A program made the position numbers and the translations under genes. The notes beneath the pieces were generated by a model. The model ran no database searches. It had not been told where the DNA came from and worked only from the letters and a program-made list of their open reading frames with translations. Shown here piece by piece: positions 53,085 to 61,085 of a DNA stretch of 64,000 bases; the first letter of the stretch is position 1; each line of letters starts with the position of its first letter. Source of the stretch: an uncultured Bacteroidota bacterium (GTDB taxonomy: Bacteria; Bacteroidota; Bacteroidia; Chitinophagales; Chitinophagaceae); assembly GCA_903882805.1 (NCBI GenBank), contig CAIRYK010000095.1, positions 1 to 64,000 of the forward strand. The letters are read 5' to 3'.

Positions 53085-53124
53085 TTTAGTAGATAGTCTA
53101 TGGTCCATAGTAGAAAGTCGCGAG
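53085..53124 (+). repeat. Heptamer-phased dispersed repeat, copy B
   Basis: Units TAGTAGA, TAGTCTA, TGGTCCA, TAGTAGA, AAGTCGC, GAG. It starts 3 bases after the topA stop and shares about 33 of 40 bases with copy A at 2260-2303 in reverse orientation. An imperfect copy C follows 15 bases later. Confidence 0.65.
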
Positions 53125-53139
53125 TAGGGAGTTTTAGGC

Positions 53140-53179
53140 TTTAATAGATATACTGTAGTATAAAGTAGAAAGTCGCGAG
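53140..53179 (+). repeat. Heptamer-phased dispersed repeat, copy C
   Basis: A 40-base block with the same left and right ends as copy B (TTTAATAGATA ... AGTAGAAAGTCGCGAG) and a diverged middle. The 14-base right end is identical to that of copy B. B and C form a direct repeat with a 55-base period. Confidence 0.6.
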
Positions 53180-53382
53180 TGGGGGAGAGGTTAGTGGGCG
53201 ATCTTATAGTTGATATTTTTTAAGTTGATAACAGTAGTAATAGCGCAAGCCCGGGAGGGCTTGTGCTGTTAGTGGGGGAGGTTTATGCTTGGGCATTTCC
53301 GATAGCGCTAATAGGGGGGGCTTAGTTGTTAATTCTTTTTCCACATATTGCACAAACGGTGATTTTTGGGCTTTACGTTATT

Positions 53383-53390
53383 TACATTTG
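53383..53390 (+). promoter_or_regulatory. -7 promoter box TACATTTG
   Basis: Perfect TAnnTTTG, 60 bases before the ATG at 53451. Predicted transcription start near 53397. Confidence 0.5.
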
Positions 53391-53450
53391 TTGGGTGCGC
53401 TATGTTGCGGTTATTTTTAAAACTATCAAAACCTGATTTCACTAAAAATC

Positions 53451-54329
53451 ATGCAATCAAACAAGGAAATTGCCGCCCTCTTAAGGTTGATTGACGATCC
53501 GGATGTAGAGGTGTACGATACCGTAGCCAGCAAGCTGTTGTATTTTGGCAAGGATATTATCCCTAGTTTGGAGCAGCTTTGGGAAGTAACGGTAGATGAG
53601 GAAGTGCAGGAGCGGATTGAAACATTGATACATCGGGTGCATTTCAATGAGTTGCAGCACGATTTTTTTGAATGGAGCAGGGCCGATAATCCTGAATTGC
53701 TGCGCGGCGCCATATTATTAGCCAGGTATGCCACGCCAGATTTGGCCATACCGCCCTTGCTTGCACGATTCGACCAGATCAAGAAAAATGTATGGCTGGA
53801 ACTGAATAACTACATGACCCCGCTGGAGCAGGTGCATGTACTGAATACCATACTATACAACTATTACAATCTGAAGGGGCACGAACTTACTGTGCGCGAA
53901 CCCAAACATTTTTTTATTAACGAGCTGCTCGATACGCGCCAGGGTAACCCCTACTCGCTGGGCATATTGTATCTGGCGCTAAGTGAGATGCTGGATATTC
54001 CAGTTTTTGCCGTAGAGATTCCACGCCAGTTTTTATTTGCCTATATAGACACACTCCACGATTTTTACAGTCATAAGCCCGAAGGCGTACAGCATATTCA
54101 GTTTTATCTGGACCCAATAAGCGGCATGGTATACGTGCAGCGCGACATAGATGTGTACTTGAAAAAAATAAATGCCCTCGACCGTCAGCGAAAAATAATG
54201 CCGCTGAAAAGTAAGCGGATTATTTATAAAATGATGGAGGAGCTATGCCTGTGCTACCGCTACCGACGCGAAGACGCTAAGGCCGACGAGATAGAACAGT
54301 TGATGAAAATGCTGGTGAGCGAAGAATAG
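53451..54329 (+). CDS. SirB1-like transglutaminase-fold protein
   Basis: A 292-residue cytoplasmic protein. The first half is helical, with repeat-like segments (EIAALLRLIDDPDVEVYDTV, FGKDIIPSLEQLWEVTVDEE, DELQHDFFEWSRAD-type helices). Residues 120-230 match the SirB1/transglutaminase-like domain: MTPLEQVHVLNTILYNYYNL, REPKHFFINELLDTRQGNPY, SLGILYLALSEMLDIPVFAV and IPRQFLFAYIDTLHDF. In this bacterial family the transglutaminase Cys is usually replaced, and I see no Cys at that position (N-P-Y-S-L-G), so catalysis is unlikely. Relatives include SirB1 regulators with TPR repeats. No operon partner; the T9SS gene after it is convergent. Confidence 0.82.
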   Translation: MQSNKEIAALLRLIDDPDVEVYDTVASKLLYFGKDIIPSLEQLWEVTVDEEVQERIETLIHRVHFNELQHDFFEWSRADNPELLRGAILLARYATPDLAIPPLLARFDQIKKNVWLELNNYMTPLEQVHVLNTILYNYYNLKGHELTVREPKHFFINELLDTRQGNPYSLGILYLALSEMLDIPVFAVEIPRQFLFAYIDTLHDFYSHKPEGVQHIQFYLDPISGMVYVQRDIDVYLKKINALDRQRKIMPLKSKRIIYKMMEELCLCYRYRREDAKADEIEQLMKMLVSEE

Positions 54330-54439
54330 CTGGTAACTCAACATATTAATACACTGCCGTTGTGTTACATTAATTGACTTTTATGTAGTCATTTTCACTG
54401 AGGGTATGCTATTCCCTTCGGTATTTTCATATATATAAT

Positions 54440-55768
54440 TTACCTACTCAAAACAAGTGTCCCTTGCCAGCGGGTATCGCCAAAAGTAACACTGTAGAAA
54501 TATACGCCGGCCGGCTGGCTGAGCGATATGGGGACTACGCTACCTGTACGGGCATTTTCGTTGAAGACCATTTTTCCGGCGGCATTGCATATACTAATAG
54601 CAGCTAATTGTAGGCTTGCCGATGGGATGAACAATTGGATGGTACCCTGGCTTGGATTGGGATAAATAGTAAACGAAGCAGGCGGCATGGCGATAGAAAC
54701 AGCCGTAGGTTTCGTTATGTGCCTTATTGCATGGTTGTTGTAGTCGGCCACAAATATGTCGCCGGCAGAATTGACGGCCACTCCGTTGGGGTTTTTAAAC
54801 TGTGCCGATGCCGCATGTCCCCCGTCGCCGCTGTAGCCGGGTGTGCCTGTACCAGCCAGCGAGGTTATAAGTCCAGCGTTGGTTACGGCTCTTATCCGGT
54901 GGTTCCAAGCATCGGCTATATACAATGTTCCCAACGCATCTACAGCTACACCTATAGGTTCAAATAGTTGCGCATCCGTGGCCGGGCCATAGTCGCCTGC
55001 ATAGCCGCCCACGCCATTGCCGGCAATAGTACTGATTATACCTGCCGTGTTTACCATGCGTATTCGCTGATTGTCTACATCGGCAATGTATACATTGCCA
55101 CCTCCATCGCAGGCTACGGCATAGGGATTGTGCAATGAAGCGTTTACGGCTACCCCGGCGTCGCCGCTAAACCCAGTGGCGCCAGTACCGGCAAAGGCAT
55201 GAATCGCGCCAGCATTGTCTATGCGTCTTACTCTGTTATTACCCTGATCTGCTATATACACATTCCCGGCGCCATCTACTGCCAGTCCGTAAGGGTTGGC
55301 CAGTGTGGCAGTGGTGGCTGGCCCGCCGTCGCCAGTATTGCCGTTGGCGCCTGTGCCGGCTATTGTGGTTATGATACCAGAGGTAGCTACCTTACGAATC
55401 CGGTTGTTCGATTTATCGGCAATATAAAGGTTGCCCGCAGCATCGGTTGCTACGCCGGTCGGGTTGTACAGTTGGGCTGTTGTAGCCGCAATGCTATCGC
55501 CATTATAGCCGCCTGTTTCTGTGCCTGCTATAGTTGTCATCACTCCGGCCGCGTCTACTTTGCGGATCCGGTTGTTAAGTCGGTCAGCTATAAATAAATT
55601 ACCCGCAGCATCTGCTGCTACGCCAAAAGGCCCATTGAGCTGCGCCAATAATGCGTTGCCGCCATCGCCTGTGTAGCCCGCTGTTCCATTGCCGGCCACT
55701 GTAGTAATTGTTTGCCCGTAGGCCGTAGTTGTCATAAAAGCAATGAGCAAAACAAAGCAGGAGCGCAT
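54440..55768 (-). CDS. Secreted NHL-repeat protein with T9SS domain, third copy
   Basis: A 442-residue paralogue of the proteins at 6118 and 38124 and the closest to the former. Signal peptide 1-18 (CFVLLIAFMTTTAYGQ). Six regular NHL blades of about 55 residues, each starting (I/M)-x-T-x-A-G-x-G/T-x-x-G-x-x-G-D and containing the N-(L/V)-(Y/F)-I-A-D-x-x-N-N-R-I-R-x-(V/I) strand (for example LFIADRLNNRIRKV, VYIADQGNNRVRRI). T9SS sorting domain from FTIYPNPSQGTIQLF to the end, including GVYFYSVTFGDTRW. The regularity of the DNA repeats makes slippage and recombination likely. Exported; binding partner unknown. Confidence 0.9.
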   Translation of the reverse strand: MRSCFVLLIAFMTTTAYGQTITTVAGNGTAGYTGDGGNALLAQLNGPFGVAADAAGNLFIADRLNNRIRKVDAAGVMTTIAGTETGGYNGDSIAATTAQLYNPTGVATDAAGNLYIADKSNNRIRKVATSGIITTIAGTGANGNTGDGGPATTATLANPYGLAVDGAGNVYIADQGNNRVRRIDNAGAIHAFAGTGATGFSGDAGVAVNASLHNPYAVACDGGGNVYIADVDNQRIRMVNTAGIISTIAGNGVGGYAGDYGPATDAQLFEPIGVAVDALGTLYIADAWNHRIRAVTNAGLITSLAGTGTPGYSGDGGHAASAQFKNPNGVAVNSAGDIFVADYNNHAIRHITKPTAVSIAMPPASFTIYPNPSQGTIQLFIPSASLQLAAISICNAAGKMVFNENARTGSVVPISLSQPAGVYFYSVTFGDTRWQGTLVLSR

Positions 55769-55875
55769 AAGGTGATATAGTTTGGAGGGAAATGTCGCTT
55801 AATATAACGGTTGGTAATATTATTTATTGCTGCCTGGGCGATACCATTGTGTTTACAGCGCTTTAGTAAATGAAT

Positions 55876-55883
55876 TACTTTTG
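55876..55883 (+). promoter_or_regulatory. -7 promoter box TACTTTTG
   Basis: Perfect TAnnTTTG, 19 bases before the TTG start codon at 55903. It supports that start for the permease. Confidence 0.55.
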
Positions 55884-55902
55884 ACAACGAGGGACACAGA
55901 CA

Positions 55903-57132
55903 TTGAATCTACCATTTTTTATAGCGCGCAGGTATTTGGTGAAGCAGAAGGGAGCTTTTTCCTCCTTTATCATCAGGCTGGCAATTGTTGCTACTGCGCT
56001 GAGCGTGGCGGTAATGATAGTGGCTTTGGCGGTAGTAACGGGTTTTAATGATGCAATTACGCAAAAGCTGTATGGCTTTATGGGGCATGTGCATATTGTG
56101 CCGTTTGATGAAACTAAGTCGAACTCCCTGTCTTTTTCCGATCCGGTGTATTACAACCCGGCGCTTATTACTGCTGTAAAGCAAATGCCCCACGTTACCG
56201 GTTGCTGGGCATTTGCCGAACGACCCATAATAGTGCAGCGCAATGGCCAAATGGAGGGTCTGAAAATAAAAGGAATTACGGGCGACTATCGCTTTATGGA
56301 AGGTGTGTCGATTTCGGGTGCAAACATTGATTTTGCCGACAGCCAGTATTCCAAACAAATATTGCTATCGCAAACAACAGCCAACAGGCTGAATGTACGT
56401 GCAGGCGACTCTGTTCAGCTCAATTTTTTTGTAGGCGACGGTCTGCCGCGCATACGCAAGGTGGTGGTTAGCGGCTTGTTTCACAGCGGCATGGATGAAG
56501 TAGACAAGATTTTTGCGGTATGCGACTTGCGACTGCTTCAAAGAGTGAATAATTGGTCGGCCGATAGCATAAATGGGTACCAAGTAGACCTTGACAATGC
56601 TGCTTATGCCGACACTGTAGCTAACTATATACATAACAACCTGATTATGCCCCCGCTGGAGGCTTACACTACTACAGAGAACTATTCGTTTATATTTGAA
56701 TGGCTGCAATTGCAACGCGTAAATGGCGTGATACTGCTGTTTATAATGGCTGCAGTAGCCATCATAAACATGGGCGCCGTACTGGTGATACTTATGGTAG
56801 ACAGGGCAATGATGATAGGATTGCTAAAAGCGCTGGGTATGACTTACGAAGACACGCGCAGCATATTTCTGGCTATAGCTGCGCTGATAGGGGCTGCAGG
56901 CGTATTGCTGGGCAATGTTGTCGCATTCCTTATTTGCTGGGCGCAGCTGCGCTTTGGGTTCATAAAGCTGCCCGAAGACATATACTATATGCGTTATGCG
57001 CCAATAAAAATAGTATGGTGGCAAGTAGGATTGATAGATGTTATAACTTTATTATTGTGCGTATTGTGTATGTGGATACCTGCGTTGTATATTCGCAGAA
57101 TTCAGCCTGCTAAGGTGTTGCAGTTTAAATAG
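55903..57132 (+). CDS. LolC/LolE-type ABC transporter permease
   Basis: A 409-residue FtsX/LolC-family permease. It begins MNLPFFIARRYLVKQKGAFS, typical of LolC/E, then a first membrane segment (IRLAIVATALSVAVMIVALA), a large periplasmic loop of about 220 residues (VHIVPFDETKSNSLSFSDPV ... TTENYSFIFEW), and three C-terminal membrane segments (GVILLFIMAAVAIINMGAVL, IFLAIAALIGAAGVLLGNVV, GLIDVITLLLCVLCMWIPAL). Such permeases with LolD move lipoproteins to the outer membrane; no ATPase is in the neighbourhood. The start codon is TTG, supported by the promoter box at 55876-55883. A role other than lipoprotein sorting is possible. Confidence 0.88.
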   Translation: MNLPFFIARRYLVKQKGAFSSFIIRLAIVATALSVAVMIVALAVVTGFNDAITQKLYGFMGHVHIVPFDETKSNSLSFSDPVYYNPALITAVKQMPHVTGCWAFAERPIIVQRNGQMEGLKIKGITGDYRFMEGVSISGANIDFADSQYSKQILLSQTTANRLNVRAGDSVQLNFFVGDGLPRIRKVVVSGLFHSGMDEVDKIFAVCDLRLLQRVNNWSADSINGYQVDLDNAAYADTVANYIHNNLIMPPLEAYTTTENYSFIFEWLQLQRVNGVILLFIMAAVAIINMGAVLVILMVDRAMMIGLLKALGMTYEDTRSIFLAIAALIGAAGVLLGNVVAFLICWAQLRFGFIKLPEDIYYMRYAPIKIVWWQVGLIDVITLLLCVLCMWIPALYIRRIQPAKVLQFK

Positions 57133-57196
57133 TTGTCAGGCACAATCACCGGCAACCGGCCCGGTTACCTACCGCGGCAGACTGCAAACGCAGATT

Positions 57197-58171
57197 GTGA
57201 ACGGACAAAATCAAAAAAATACTACAGTGAGCAATAAAGAAACGTACGGTAAAATATGCCAGCAAAAAGGTAATCTGCCATTATTTATGCAACCCTGGTG
57301 GCTGGACGCAGTTTGTAAGCATTGGGATGCGGCAATAGCTAAGAAGGGAGACATGACTACCGGCGTATGGCCGTACCCTATTGAAAAAAAACTTGGTGTG
57401 ACGCTGTTACGTTCTCCTGTGCTTACACCTTACTTGGGGCCAATGGTTTTCTTTCCTAACGATATTAAAGAGAGTAACGTTGATAGTTTTGAACACGATA
57501 CCGTAACCGACCTTATGAAGCAACTGCCCGATGCTAAAGTATGGCATCTGGCAATACAGCCGGGTATGAAGCAGGTAGGCATTTTTAAAAACAACGACCT
57601 GAAACCGCAAGTGCAGCAAACGTTTTTGCTGGAACTGGTAGACGACGAAGCAACGCTCCTTGCCAACATGAAGGAGAGTACCCGCCGCAATATACGGGTG
57701 GCTGAAGGAGAGATAACAGTAGTAAACTCTACCAAGTACCTGAAAGACTTGTTTAAGTTTCATAAAATAATGCTGGAGAAAAAAGGTAAATCGCCGGCGG
57801 GGTATAACTTGAAGATGTTGCAGAAAATACTGGATGCCTGTATAGCCAACGATGCTTGCGCTATGTGGGTAGCCAAGCGCGGCGATGTGGTGCAGGCAAT
57901 AGTATGGCATATATGGGACGATAATTGCAGCTACTACTTTATGAGCGGCCAAAACCCCGAAACGAATAGTCATAGCTCGGTAACACTGTGCCTGTGGCAT
58001 GCTATGAAAGAAGCGAAGCGTAGAGGTCATCAGTATTTCGACCTGATGGGTAGTATGGACGAGGGTGTGGAACGTTTCTTCAGGAATTTTGGCGGCGACA
58101 GAGCGCTGTATGTGGTACTTATGAAAAACAAGTCGCTGCTCTGGAAGATGAAAATGGCGGTGCTGAAATAA
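57197..58171 (+). CDS. FemAB/GNAT-like acyltransferase
   Basis: A 324-residue cytoplasmic acyltransferase with two tandem GNAT-like lobes. The first segment LPLFMQPWWLDAVCKHWDAA is typical of FemAB-like proteins; LLANMKESTRRNIRVAEGEI with the (S/T)-x-R-R-N-I-R motif, MLQKILDACIANDACAMWVA, DNCSYYFMSGQNPETNSHSS and HQYFDLMGSMDEGVERFFRN (with the F-K/R-x-x-F/Y-G type end) follow the acetyltransf_6 family. In this family, substrates range from peptidoglycan peptides to cell-surface sugars. The start is GTG (57197); GTG at 57227 is an alternative. The gene is 65 bases after the permease on the same strand. Confidence 0.75.
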   Translation: MNGQNQKNTTVSNKETYGKICQQKGNLPLFMQPWWLDAVCKHWDAAIAKKGDMTTGVWPYPIEKKLGVTLLRSPVLTPYLGPMVFFPNDIKESNVDSFEHDTVTDLMKQLPDAKVWHLAIQPGMKQVGIFKNNDLKPQVQQTFLLELVDDEATLLANMKESTRRNIRVAEGEITVVNSTKYLKDLFKFHKIMLEKKGKSPAGYNLKMLQKILDACIANDACAMWVAKRGDVVQAIVWHIWDDNCSYYFMSGQNPETNSHSSVTLCLWHAMKEAKRRGHQYFDLMGSMDEGVERFFRNFGGDRALYVVLMKNKSLLWKMKMAVLK

Positions 58172-58366
58172 TAAACGTAAACAAGAAGGCAATATAGGGC
58201 GATAGGGCAAACAGCTTTATCGCTCGTTTATATTTATAGGGTTAATGCCGTATTGCAGGTGGTATTTGTTGTCATTACCTTAAAAATGACCATTATGGGC
58301 ATAGTTGCAGCTTTTTAAGCAGTAATAGTATGTTGGTTTTTGATTTTTTCTTTAGCTTGCCGATAT

Positions 58367-60409
58367 ATGCAGTGGATATTCTGGCTTATTGCCGTTATTG
58401 TGTCGATAGGGGCAGGTTATTTGGTGTACCGGGCCGACAAACGTCGCGCTGTTCCTTATCCGTGGCTTACTTCTTTATTACGTAGTATAGTTGTTTTCCT
58501 TTCTTTGTTATTGTTGCTTGTGCCCACCATTACGGTGAGCAACCATGTTGTGGAGCAGCCCATAGCGCTTGTGTTGCAAGACAACTCGCGGTCGGCTGGC
58601 ATAGCGTTGGGCGCAGATACTACAACCTACCGTAAGAACCTGACTGCCCTTACCGAAAAGCTGAGCGGCAAGTATAAAGTAGTAGAATGGGGTTTTGGCT
58701 CCGTGGTGCAAACAGATAGTTTTTATCAGTATTGGCAGGGCGCTACCGATATTTCTATGGCGCTGGCAAGGGCACAGGAGTTTTTCGGTATGCAGAATCT
58801 GGGGGCGATAATACTATCCACAGACGGCCGGTTTAATCAGGGGCTGAACCCTATGTATCAGCAGTTGGGTTTACATAGTTCTTTATATACTGTGGCGCTT
58901 GGCGATAGCGCGAGGCAGCGCGATCTGCGCCTAGCGCGCACTTATGCCAATAAAGTAGTGGCGCTGAACAGCAGTTTTGAGGTGCGCGCAGATATAGTGG
59001 GCGAACTCTGCAAAGGCTACAACAACAGCGTAGCGATAAAAGAAGAAGGCGAAACGTTGCAGTCATCGCCTGTAGTAATTAACGCCGATAAGTTTGACAG
59101 ATCTGTATCTTTTACGCTCAAGGCGGCAAAAAAAGGCTTGCATCATTATACAATAATGGCGCCGGAATGGGATGGTGAGCAAAACCTAGCCAACAACCGT
59201 AAGGAGCTATTTGTCGAAGTAGCCGATGAACAAAAGAACATTCTCATTGCGTCGGCAGCGCCACATCCGGATGTAAACGCCATAAAAGAAGCGCTCAGCC
59301 AGATAGAAAGCTATAAGGTTAGTGTTTGTCAGGCCGACAACATACCTGAATCATTGAGCGGATATGATGTAGTTGTGCTACACGGTCTGCCTGCGCCCGG
59401 AGCCAATGTAGCAGCAAAGGTACTGGCCGCTAAAAAGCCGCTATGGGTGATAGTAAGCGCACAAACGGACATTACAGCCTTCAATAGCCTGCAACCGCTT
59501 ACTCATGCCACCACTCAGCCCGCAATTGCGCACGACGTTGTTGGCCTGTTCAATACTTCTTTCAATACTTTTTCGCTGCCGCAGCAAATACAAACCATTA
59601 CCGACAAAATGCCTCCGCTGCTAACTGTATCTGGTACTGTTAATGCAGGTCCGGGTAGCAATGCATTGTTCAGGCAGCGGGTGGGCGTAGGCGGTGAGCC
59701 CAACCCGGTGTGGACGCTGCAGCAGGGCGCTGTACCCACTGCCTTGCTGATGGGCGAGGGACTGTGGCGCTGGAGGCTTTATGAATACAAGAATTTTAAC
59801 GACCATACTGTAATAGACGAATGCATCCGCCAAACGATTGCTTTTCTTGCTGCAAACAACAACGAGAAGCCTTTCAGCGTGGTAATGCCTAAGTACCTGT
59901 GGAGCGATCAGGAGCCGGTGTCGCTAAATGCTTACTTGCTCAATGCCAACAACGAACAGGTAAACACTGCCGATGTGCAAATAACCATAGCAGACAGCGC
60001 GGGTAAAAAGCAGGATTTTACATTCGAGCGTTCAGGCGCAGGGTATAAACTGAACATAGGTATTTGGGCCGGCGGCGTATATACCTACAGCGCAAAGACC
60101 ACCTACAATGATAAAACACTGACAGCAAACGGTAGCTTTGTGATAGAAAGCATACCGCTCGAACTGATGGAGAATGGCGCCGACTATCCGCTGCTGTATG
60201 GATTGGCCAAAAAGTACAACGGAGGTTTTGTAACGGCAGCCAACGTGGCGTCGCTGTATGACAGCATCACCAAAAACGACCGTATAAAACCGCTGATAGT
60301 AACAAATACGGAATCTGCTCCGCTTGTAGACAGAAAGTGGTTCTTTTTTGTGATATTGGCGTTTGCTGTAGCAGAATGGTTGCTCCGTAAATACTGGCTG
60401 GCGCAATAG
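58367..60409 (+). CDS. BatA-like membrane protein with VWA-type fold
   Basis: A 680-residue membrane protein. Two N-terminal hydrophobic segments (WIFWLIAVIVSIGAGYLVY, WLTSLLRSIVVFLSLLLLLV) precede a von Willebrand A-like region (PIALVLQDNSRSAGIALGAD ... NLGAIILSTDGRFNQGLNPM, with D-x-S-x-S replaced by D-N-S-R-S) and a long beta-rich periplasmic part. One C-terminal membrane segment (KWFFFVILAFAVAEWLLRKY) ends the chain. This is the layout of the aerotolerance and Bat-operon-associated proteins of Bacteroidota. The ATG at 58367 follows a TAGCTTGC box by 6 bases; the upstream TTG at 58340 overlaps poor sequence. The adjacent DUF5683 gene is on the same strand. Function unknown. Confidence 0.78.
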   Translation: MQWIFWLIAVIVSIGAGYLVYRADKRRAVPYPWLTSLLRSIVVFLSLLLLLVPTITVSNHVVEQPIALVLQDNSRSAGIALGADTTTYRKNLTALTEKLSGKYKVVEWGFGSVVQTDSFYQYWQGATDISMALARAQEFFGMQNLGAIILSTDGRFNQGLNPMYQQLGLHSSLYTVALGDSARQRDLRLARTYANKVVALNSSFEVRADIVGELCKGYNNSVAIKEEGETLQSSPVVINADKFDRSVSFTLKAAKKGLHHYTIMAPEWDGEQNLANNRKELFVEVADEQKNILIASAAPHPDVNAIKEALSQIESYKVSVCQADNIPESLSGYDVVVLHGLPAPGANVAAKVLAAKKPLWVIVSAQTDITAFNSLQPLTHATTQPAIAHDVVGLFNTSFNTFSLPQQIQTITDKMPPLLTVSGTVNAGPGSNALFRQRVGVGGEPNPVWTLQQGAVPTALLMGEGLWRWRLYEYKNFNDHTVIDECIRQTIAFLAANNNEKPFSVVMPKYLWSDQEPVSLNAYLLNANNEQVNTADVQITIADSAGKKQDFTFERSGAGYKLNIGIWAGGVYTYSAKTTYNDKTLTANGSFVIESIPLELMENGADYPLLYGLAKKYNGGFVTAANVASLYDSITKNDRIKPLIVTNTESAPLVDRKWFFFVILAFAVAEWLLRKYWLAQ

Positions 60410-60453
60410 GCGTAAAAAAATAACGTCTGCGGCAACACCTTAAAATTTGTGCT

Positions 60454-60461
60454 TAACTTCG
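60454..60461 (+). promoter_or_regulatory. -7 promoter box TAACTTCG
   Basis: One mismatch to TAnnTTTG, 28 bases before the TTG start of the DUF5683 gene. Confidence 0.4.
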
Positions 60462-60489
60462 CAGTCATAGGCGCATTCAATAACTTATT

Positions 60490-61074
60490 TTGAACAGTAT
60501 AAGGGTTTACTTACTTTTTGGTTTACTGAGTATCTGCATGGTATGTATTGCGGCTGGGCAGACTATTGCTCAAGCCAAAGCCGATACTGTAGTCGCAAAA
60601 CAGCGGCCGGCGGATACTGTTGTAAAACCGTACGTTTTTCAACCCAATCCTAAAAAGGCAGGGCTTTATTCGGCGCTGATACCCGGCATGGGGCAGATAT
60701 ATAACCGGCAATACTGGAAAGCGCCCATAGTATATGCAGGGCTGGCAGTAGCCGGCTATTTTATAGTAGATAATCTGAACAATTATCAGTCGTATCGTAA
60801 AGCCTACATAGGGAGGATAAACAATTCGTTTCCTACAGACAAGTATGTGAATATCTACTCGAAAGAGCAGCTAAAGCAGCTACAGGACGACTACGATAAA
60901 TACCTGAACCTGACCGTGTTGTTTACAGGCATAGGGTATGCGCTGCATGTGGTAGACGCTATAACATCGGCGCACCTCAAAAACTTCGATATATCGAGAG
61001 ACATATCCATGCGCGTAAGTCCGGTTGCTTATCCCAATGGCATTGGGTTGGGCCTTGTAATGAACTTTAAATAG
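60490..61074 (+). CDS. DUF5683 family exported protein
   Basis: A 194-residue protein of the Bacteroidota DUF5683 family. Signal peptide 1-24 (VYLLFGLLSICMVCIAAGQ). The domain starts FQPNPKKAGLYSALIPGMGQ, where the P-x-x-A-x-x-x-S-x-x-x-P-G-x-G-Q-x-Y-N pattern is diagnostic, and has two hydrophobic segments (APIVYAGLAVAGYFIVDNLN, LTVLFTGIGYALHVVDAITS) that could be membrane helices. It ends PNGIGLGLVMNFK. The start codon is TTG; no ATG is positioned at the homologous residue. It ends 11 bases before the convergent glycosyltransferase. Function unknown. Confidence 0.85.
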   Translation: MNSIRVYLLFGLLSICMVCIAAGQTIAQAKADTVVAKQRPADTVVKPYVFQPNPKKAGLYSALIPGMGQIYNRQYWKAPIVYAGLAVAGYFIVDNLNNYQSYRKAYIGRINNSFPTDKYVNIYSKEQLKQLQDDYDKYLNLTVLFTGIGYALHVVDAITSAHLKNFDISRDISMRVSPVAYPNGIGLGLVMNFK

Positions 61075-61085
61075 TACGTAAACTT

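Larger units (their letters stand above)
53083..53450. other. Region between topA and the SirB1-like gene
   Basis: 368 bases holding repeat copies B and C, a hairpin AGCGCAAGCCC / GGGCTTGTGCT (53242-53267, one G-T pair, without a T run) and, at 53383-53390, the promoter box of the next gene. No coding region is supported. Confidence 0.55.

Noticed and set aside
53242-53267. Hairpin after topA as an intrinsic terminator
   Set aside because: Good stem but followed by G-rich rather than T-rich sequence and 160 bases past the stop; kept only as part of the region description.
57407-58210. A 267-codon open frame opposite the FemAB-like gene
   Set aside because: Sense strand carries clear family motifs; the antisense product has no recognisable features.
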